A stretch of 11,916 nucleotides of DNA from JBEEJZ01 sp041168905 (GTDB taxonomy: Bacteria; Pseudomonadota; Gammaproteobacteria; Burkholderiales; Burkholderiaceae_C): assembly GCA_041168905.1 (NCBI GenBank), contig JBEEJZ010000196.1:1-11916 (forward strand), written 5' to 3'. A program made the translations under genes and the position numbers. Shown in pieces: positions 7,204-11,916 of this stretch (position 1 is the stretch's first letter; each line of letters begins with the position of its first letter). A model generated the notes under the pieces. The model did not search any database and was not told the DNA's origin. It was given only the letters and a program-made list of their open reading frames with translations.

Positions 7204-9503
7204 TAGAAGGAGGTTCCGATCTGAAATTGGACGTTCTGGATTTTATCGCCGTCGAACTTGCGCAGGGGTCGGGCGAAGGCGAGCCGCAGAGGGCCAACGG
7301 GCGAAATCCAGCTGATGCCAACGCCAGCGGAGACACGCACGTCCTCGGCGTGAGGATTGACGGCCTGCGGGACATTTGATGCGTACACAGCACCGGCATC
7401 TACAAATCCATACATCCGCAAGGTTCGATCGTTGCCAGCACCCGGAAATGGTGCCAACAACTCACCATTGATGTTGAACTTGCTGCTGCCGCCCAATCGA
7501 GCACCGGTGGAATCGATGGGCCCGAGGCTGCCCTGTTCAAAGCCGCGTACCGAGCCCAAACCTCCGCCAAAAACATTCTTGAAAATGGGATATGGCCCCT
7601 CGCCCAGGCTGCCGCCCCATGCCAGCTCACCATTGAATGCCGCTGTGAACTGCTTGCTCAGGGGAATGTACTGTTGGTACTGGTAACTGGCCTTCAGATA
7701 ACGGGCATCTCCAGTGGCGCCCCACTCAGCGTTAGCCCTCTGGAGGCGGCCCATGGTAGGCGCCAAAGCACTGTCACGGGTATCCCGGCCCCAACCTATG
7801 GTCACTGGGATTGTGGACATGGCGTACCCGTACTGGTCACCGTATTGCTCATAGGCCACAGGCAGATAAGTACCTTTTTCGATGCTGGTGCGCTCGGCGC
7901 CCAGTCCGAAATAGACCGTGTCAGTTTCGGTGAAAGGAACACCAAAGCGCACGCCCGCACCCGTGGTGATCAGCTTGTAGCTGTTAATGTCCAGATAGGG
8001 GCTGCTGGTACGGTGGTAGAGGTCGTACGTTCTGGAGACACCTTCTTTGGTGAAGTAGGGGTCCGTGGTGTTAAACACCACGGTCCTGTTGACCTTGCTG
8101 GTGTTGACCTGGATCCCCAGCGAGTTGCCAGAACCAAAGGCGTTGTCCTGCTTGATACCGAAGGTCAAACCCAACCCTTCGCTAGAAGAGTAGCCTGCAC
8201 CCAGACTCAAACTACCGGTCGGCTTCTCGGCCACCGTAACCGTAAGGTCTACCTGATCAGGCGAACCTGGAACTTCAGCCGTCTCGATGCCCACATTGCT
8301 GAAGTAGCCCAGCCGATCAACGCGATCACGCGAAAGCTTGATCTTGTCGCTGTCGTACCAAGCGGCTTCGAGCTGGCGGAACTCCCTTCGCACCACCTCG
8401 TCGCGCGTGCGGCTGTTGCCTGCCACGCCGATGCGTCTGACGTATGCACGACGTGACGGCTCCGCCTGCAAAACCAATGACACGCGATTGCTTGTGCGAT
8501 CAACCTCTGGGCGAGCATCAACCCGCGCAAAGGCAAAACCAAACGTACCGAAATAATCGGTGAAAGCCTTGGTCGTCTTTGCTACCTGGTCTGCATTGAA
8601 CGGCTGCCCGGGCTGTATCGCTACCAGGGCCTTGAACTCATCTTCACGCCCCAGGTAATTTCCGTCCAATCTCACGCCTGCCACCACAAAACGCTCGCCC
8701 TCAGTGACGTTGATGATGATGCTCATGTCCTGTTTGTTGGGAGAAATGGCCACCTGCGTCGAGTCCACCCGGAACTCCATGAAACCACGCGCCAGGTAAT
8801 AAGACTTCAGCGTTTCGATGTCTGCGTTCAACTTGGCGCGGGAATATCGATCCGACTTGGTGTACCAGCTCATCACACCGCCCGTATCCAGATCGAACTG
8901 CTTGCGCAGCACGGCCTCATCGAAAGCCTTGTTGCCGATAATTCGAATTTCCTTGATGCGGGCGGTCTCACCTTCAGCCACAGTGAAGGCGATGTTGACC
9001 CGGTTGCGCTCGATAGGAGTGACAGTCGTGACAACTTCAGCACCATACAAGCTGCGGTTGATGTATTGCCGCTTCAACTCCTGCTCCGCACGGTCGACCA
9101 ATGCTTTATCGAAAGGCCGGCCATCACTCAGACCGACCTCTCGCATGGCCTTGAGCAAAACGTCTTTATCAAACTCCTTGGTACCGCTGAAAGTAACCTC
9201 AGCCACGGTGGGGCGCTCTTCGACGATCACAACCAGGACGTCGCCGCTGACCTCAATGCGCACATCCTTGAACAAGCCCAGGTTAAAAAGCGAGCGTATT
9301 GCACTGCTGCCTTTTTCATCATCGTAGGCGTCGCCGACACGAACCGGCAAAGACGCAAAAACAGTACCGGCCTCAACCCGCTGCAGTCCTTCCACCCGTA
9401 TGTCACGCACCTTGAAGGGCTCCAGGGCCCAGCTTGCTTGCGCCACGGCCAACACTGAGACCGCCAAGGTGGCTGCACGCAGCCTGAATTGTTTGAATTG
9501 CAT
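7203..9503 (-). CDS. bamA: Outer-membrane protein assembly factor BamA
   Basis: BamA is the central Omp85 subunit of the BAM complex, which folds and inserts beta-barrel proteins into the outer membrane. With the ATG at 9503 it has 766 residues: a signal peptide (MQFKQFRLRAATLAVSVLAV, then AQASWA, cleavage near 26), five POTRA domains over about 27-430 (the first opening FKVRDIRVEGLQRVEAGTVF), and a 16-strand barrel to the end. The barrel holds the conserved loop-6 motif VRGF at 652-655 (R653) and ends with the outer-membrane signal QFQIGTSF with a terminal Phe. The frame extends upstream to an ATG at 9530 and a TTG at 9545, but only the 9503 start gives a normal signal peptide. The short A/T-rich stretch before it has no clear Shine-Dalgarno sequence. 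A sigma-E-like promoter candidate lies just upstream. Confidence 0.97.
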   Translation of the reverse strand: MQFKQFRLRAATLAVSVLAVAQASWALEPFKVRDIRVEGLQRVEAGTVFASLPVRVGDAYDDEKGSSAIRSLFNLGLFKDVRIEVSGDVLVVIVEERPTVAEVTFSGTKEFDKDVLLKAMREVGLSDGRPFDKALVDRAEQELKRQYINRSLYGAEVVTTVTPIERNRVNIAFTVAEGETARIKEIRIIGNKAFDEAVLRKQFDLDTGGVMSWYTKSDRYSRAKLNADIETLKSYYLARGFMEFRVDSTQVAISPNKQDMSIIINVTEGERFVVAGVRLDGNYLGREDEFKALVAIQPGQPFNADQVAKTTKAFTDYFGTFGFAFARVDARPEVDRTSNRVSLVLQAEPSRRAYVRRIGVAGNSRTRDEVVRREFRQLEAAWYDSDKIKLSRDRVDRLGYFSNVGIETAEVPGSPDQVDLTVTVAEKPTGSLSLGAGYSSSEGLGLTFGIKQDNAFGSGNSLGIQVNTSKVNRTVVFNTTDPYFTKEGVSRTYDLYHRTSSPYLDINSYKLITTGAGVRFGVPFTETDTVYFGLGAERTSIEKGTYLPVAYEQYGDQYGYAMSTIPVTIGWGRDTRDSALAPTMGRLQRANAEWGATGDARYLKASYQYQQYIPLSKQFTAAFNGELAWGGSLGEGPYPIFKNVFGGGLGSVRGFEQGSLGPIDSTGARLGGSSKFNINGELLAPFPGAGNDRTLRMYGFVDAGAVYASNVPQAVNPHAEDVRVSAGVGISWISPVGPLRLAFARPLRKFDGDKIQNVQFQIGTSF

Positions 9504-9522
9504 ATTATTTTGATTGAGCCAG

Positions 9523-9550
9523 TCTGACATCCAGGAGACAAGCAAGTTTC
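9523..9550 (-). promoter_or_regulatory. Candidate sigma-E (RpoE) promoter for bamA
   Basis: On the minus strand GAAACTT (9550-9544) matches six of seven bases of the sigma-E -35 consensus GGAACTT. It is followed after 16 bases by TCAGA (9527-9523), close to the TCAAA/TCTGA -10 element, and 16 is the spacing I recall for E. coli rpoH P3. Transcription would start near 9516, about 13 bases before the bamA ATG. The -35 element overlaps the rseP stop codon. E. coli bamA is in the sigma-E regulon with a promoter at this junction, which makes the match plausible, but activity here is inferred. Confidence 0.4.
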
Positions 9551-9557
9551 AACTTGC
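9542..9557. repeat. 16-base inverted repeat at the rseP/bamA junction
   Basis: GCAAGTT (9542-9548) and AACTTGC (9551-9557) are perfect seven-base arms around two central bases. The repeat covers the rseP stop codon and overlaps the -35 element of the candidate bamA promoter. The two-base centre is too short for a normal RNA hairpin without melting some pairs, and no T-run follows, so it looks more like a protein-binding dyad than a terminator. Chance cannot be excluded. Confidence 0.5.
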
Positions 9558-10910
9558 GAAGCGAGCAAGATCATTGAACAGGGCGATGGACATCATGACC
9601 ATCAGCAGGATGAGGCCAATACGCTGCAGGACCTGCATCCAAGCCTCTGAAACCTTGTGCCCCGTCAAGCCCTCCCAAAGATAATACATCAGGTGTCCGC
9701 CGTCCAAAACCGGGATGGGCAGCAAGTTCAGCACCCCCAAACTGACACTGATGAGTGCCAAAAACACGAAGTAGGACGGCCATCCCAAGCTCGCCGACTT
9801 GCCTGCAACGTCTGCAATCGTTAACGGCCCGCTCAGATGTTCAAGCGATGCCTCGCCGATCAACATGCGTCCCATCATGCGCAGAGACAAGGCTGCGATA
9901 TCCGCTGTGCGCTGAAAGGCTAGTCCGAGCCCCTGAACAAAACCGTATCGCACCTCAAGACTCTCTGGGGGCGATCCAACGTAAGCACCAATTCGACCGA
10001 CAGTCTGGCCTGCATCCACCACCACATCTGCTAAAACTACAAGCTCCAGCACCTGGCCCGCTCGCTGAATGCGCCAGGTAGAGGCCTGGGCCTGCCCATG
10101 AACGAGTGATGAACGAATCAGGGCGCGCAACTGTTGCCCATCGTCGATCGGAACGCCGCCGATGGTCAACACCAAGTCACCTTCACGCAAACCAGCACGG
10201 TCAGCAGCTCCGCCCTGGGCCCGCTCTCCGATCAACGCACGTGTACGAGGACCGGTCACACCTAATCGGACGAGCACATCTGCATCTGGATCTTCCTGCC
10301 CTGCCATCGATAAGGGCAATAGCAAATCACGGTTTTCGCCCTGGGCTGAGGGCCCCACCTTCAGGCGGATGTCTCGCCCGTTGATCACGCCCTGGGTCAA
10401 CAGCCAGCGCAGCTCTTCGAAAGAGCGGATCGTGTTCATGGCTTCATCTGCAAATCCGGCGGCTTGAACCCAATCGCCACTGCGTAGGCCAGCGCGCTCG
10501 ATCATAGAACCCGTTTGCGGTGTGGCAAAGATCGGCAGGGCCTGCTGCACCCCGCTCCAGTTCACAACTGCGTACAGCAAAACGGCCAACAGCAGGTTTG
10601 CCAGCGGGCCAGCGGCAACAATGGCGGCACGCTTTTTGAGGTTCTGGGTGTTGAAGGCGAGATGCCTCTCGTGCGCTGGAACTGGTGCCTCCATCTCGTC
10701 CAGCATGCGCACATAACCACCCAAAGGAAACGCACAAAGTACAAACTCGGTACTTTCAGCCGAGGTCTGCCTGCGCCAAACGACAGGACCAAAACCCACC
10801 GAGAAGCGAAGCACCTTCACACCGCAGGCCAGAGCCACTCTGTAATGGCCATACTCATGCACCGCAATCAGTAAGGCAAGTGCCGCAACAAACGCAAGCA
10901 GGGTCAACAT
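9549..10910 (-). CDS. rseP: RseP site-2 intramembrane zinc metalloprotease
   Basis: RseP cuts membrane-embedded anti-sigma factors such as RseA after a first periplasmic cleavage, releasing sigma-E in response to outer-membrane stress; it also clears leftover signal peptides. The 453 residues fit the family (E. coli has 450). The first transmembrane helix carries the zinc-binding HEYGH (H18, E19, H22). The third zinc ligand is D403 in NLLPIPVLDGGH. The periplasmic region between the first two and last two helices contains two PDZ domains (for example AGLRSGDWVQAAG and AGLREGDLVLTIGGVPIDDG). The last helix is near LILLMVMMSIALFND. It begins 27 bases after dxr and ends just before bamA, the usual order. 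The gene that makes the protease substrate is not in the window. Confidence 0.97.
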   Translation of the reverse strand: MLTLLAFVAALALLIAVHEYGHYRVALACGVKVLRFSVGFGPVVWRRQTSAESTEFVLCAFPLGGYVRMLDEMEAPVPAHERHLAFNTQNLKKRAAIVAAGPLANLLLAVLLYAVVNWSGVQQALPIFATPQTGSMIERAGLRSGDWVQAAGFADEAMNTIRSFEELRWLLTQGVINGRDIRLKVGPSAQGENRDLLLPLSMAGQEDPDADVLVRLGVTGPRTRALIGERAQGGAADRAGLREGDLVLTIGGVPIDDGQQLRALIRSSLVHGQAQASTWRIQRAGQVLELVVLADVVVDAGQTVGRIGAYVGSPPESLEVRYGFVQGLGLAFQRTADIAALSLRMMGRMLIGEASLEHLSGPLTIADVAGKSASLGWPSYFVFLALISVSLGVLNLLPIPVLDGGHLMYYLWEGLTGHKVSEAWMQVLQRIGLILLMVMMSIALFNDLARFAS

Positions 10911-10937
10911 GGACAGGCTGCGTATCCGGGTTGTTCG

Positions 10938-11916
10938 TCAGACCGACAGGCGCTGAACCACCGTTTGCGCCGTGCGCCTCGCCTGCGCGTCCAGTTCAAG
11001 CAAGTCTTCAAGACTGACCGGCGCATCGTGACTCAAGGTGTTCAGGGTGTCCAGGTTGACGGCATGAATCTGATCAAACCGCACTTTATTATCCAGAAAG
11101 GAGGCAACTGCAACTTCATTGGCCGCATTCATGACGGCCGTGGCGCCGGGTTTGTCTCTCAAAACAGTCCAGGCAAGTGCCAAACCGGGAAACCGCTCAG
11201 AGTGGGCCAGCGTGTCGATGGCTTCAAAACTCAAATCCACCATGGATCGAAAATCCAGCGCCTTTGCGCCAGAAACGATGCGTTCCGGCCAGGCCAGACC
11301 ATAGGCGATGGGCACCCTCATGTCCGGCGTTCCCAATTGCGCAACCACCGAATGGTCTCGATACTGCACCATGGAATGAATGACGCTTTGAGGGTGGATC
11401 ACCACCTCCAACTGCTCAGGCAGAACGTCAAACAAAAAACGAGCCTCGATCACCTCGAGTGCCTTGTTCATCATGGTGGCCGAATCCACCGAGATCTTGC
11501 GTCCCATCACCCAGTTCGGATGGGCGCAGGCCTGTTCGGGGGTGACATCCTTCAATGTGGCAACCGGCCTGGTCCGAAAAGGGCCGCCCGAAGCCGTCAG
11601 GATGATTTTGTCAATACGTGCCCGCCAGGTTGATGCATCTTCAGGCAAGGATTGAAAAATCGCTGAGTGCTCGCTGTCTATGGGCAGCAGTTGTGCACCA
11701 CCCGCACGGACCGCCTGCATGAAAAGTTCACCGCCAACGACCAAGGCTTCCTTGTTGGCCAACAGCAGTCGCTTACCAGCCCTTGCAGCAGCAAGACACG
11801 GTGCTAGGCCGGCAGCGCCCACAATGGCGGCCATGATGATGTCCGCCTGCTCGTGCTCCGACACCTCAACAATGGCCTGTGGACCCCAGAGTACGCGGGT
11901 GGCAAGACCCAGCGCC
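10938..11916 (-). CDS. dxr: 1-deoxy-D-xylulose 5-phosphate reductoisomerase Dxr (N-terminus outside the window)
   Basis: Dxr converts DXP to 2-C-methyl-D-erythritol 4-phosphate with NADPH and a divalent metal, the first committed step of the MEP isoprenoid pathway. The reading frame is open to the window edge (it reads ALGLATRVLWGPQAIVEVSE before an internal GTG at 11864), so about 325 residues are visible and roughly 70, with the NADPH-binding glycine motif, are missing. Motifs seen: LLANKEALVVGGE, the metal site PIDSEHSAIFQ (Asp and Glu), ASGGPFRT, HPNWVMGRKISVDSATMMNKALEVIEA (substrate-binding Ser, Asn, Lys and Glu), and VIHPQSVIHSMVQYRD. The C-terminal helical domain is complete, ending near RRTAQTVVQRLSV. 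Upstream, outside the window, the family context suggests cdsA, uppS and frr. Confidence 0.96.
   Translation of the reverse strand, partial: ALGLATRVLWGPQAIVEVSEHEQADIIMAAIVGAAGLAPCLAAARAGKRLLLANKEALVVGGELFMQAVRAGGAQLLPIDSEHSAIFQSLPEDASTWRARIDKIILTASGGPFRTRPVATLKDVTPEQACAHPNWVMGRKISVDSATMMNKALEVIEARFLFDVLPEQLEVVIHPQSVIHSMVQYRDHSVVAQLGTPDMRVPIAYGLAWPERIVSGAKALDFRSMVDLSFEAIDTLAHSERFPGLALAWTVLRDKPGATAVMNAANEVAVASFLDNKVRFDQIHAVNLDTLNTLSHDAPVSLEDLLELDAQARRTAQTVVQRLSV

Noticed and set aside
7207..7214. A perfect AAGGAGGT ribosome-binding-like sequence on the plus strand
   Set aside because: It is the complement of codons for the conserved BamA C-terminus (GTSF then stop), and no credible plus-strand gene follows it.
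11862..11864. GTG at 11864 as the true start of dxr
   Set aside because: The same frame continues to the window edge with Dxr-like sequence (TRVLWGPQAIVEV), so this is an internal Val codon of a gene cut by the window.
1..11916. Search for CRISPR arrays, tRNA or rRNA genes, insertion sequences, long direct repeats, toxin-antitoxin or defence genes
   Set aside because: None seen; nearly all bases are explained by eleven conserved housekeeping genes on one strand.

Overview
The window is a stretch of Gram-negative chromosome, most likely from a betaproteobacterium of the Burkholderiales (Comamonadaceae-like: Rhodoferax, Limnohabitans, Acidovorax and relatives). This rests on moderately high GC, protein sequences that look like that group, the classic envelope-biogenesis gene order, and a carA-leuE arrangement that I recall as common there. 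All eleven genes recognised lie on the minus strand, so transcription runs from high to low coordinates. Coding density is very high.

Region 1 (11916 down to 1880) is an envelope-biogenesis operon. In order of transcription it holds dxr (isoprenoid precursor synthesis, 5' end outside the window), rseP (site-2 intramembrane protease), bamA (outer-membrane protein insertase), an ompH/skp periplasmic chaperone gene, lpxD, fabZ, lpxA and lpxB (lipid A synthesis, plus the dehydratase that shares its acyl-ACP pool), rnhB (RNase HII) and a TrmH/SpoU-family RNA methyltransferase. The junctions are tight: TAATG for bamA/skp, ATGA for lpxD/fabZ and for rnhB/methyltransferase, and gaps of 5 to 46 bases at most others. 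Together the genes supply undecaprenyl precursors, build the lipid A anchor, and deliver and insert outer-membrane proteins. A sigma-E-like promoter candidate lies at the rseP/bamA junction.

Region 2 (1879 to 1692) is the only real intergenic region. It carries a perfect TATAAT box on the minus strand with an operator-like inverted repeat just upstream, and would give a leader of about 127 nt for carA.

Region 3 (1691 to 1) holds carA (small subunit of carbamoyl-phosphate synthetase) and, overlapping it by ATGA, a LeuE-type amino-acid exporter truncated by the window edge. carB is not in the window; it may lie beyond leuE.

I found no mobile element, CRISPR array, RNA gene, toxin-antitoxin pair or defence system. 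The genes are ordinary housekeeping genes. The points of interest are regulatory and specificity details: a predicted C10 acyl-chain ruler in LpxA, the bamA promoter candidate, and the carA promoter and leader.
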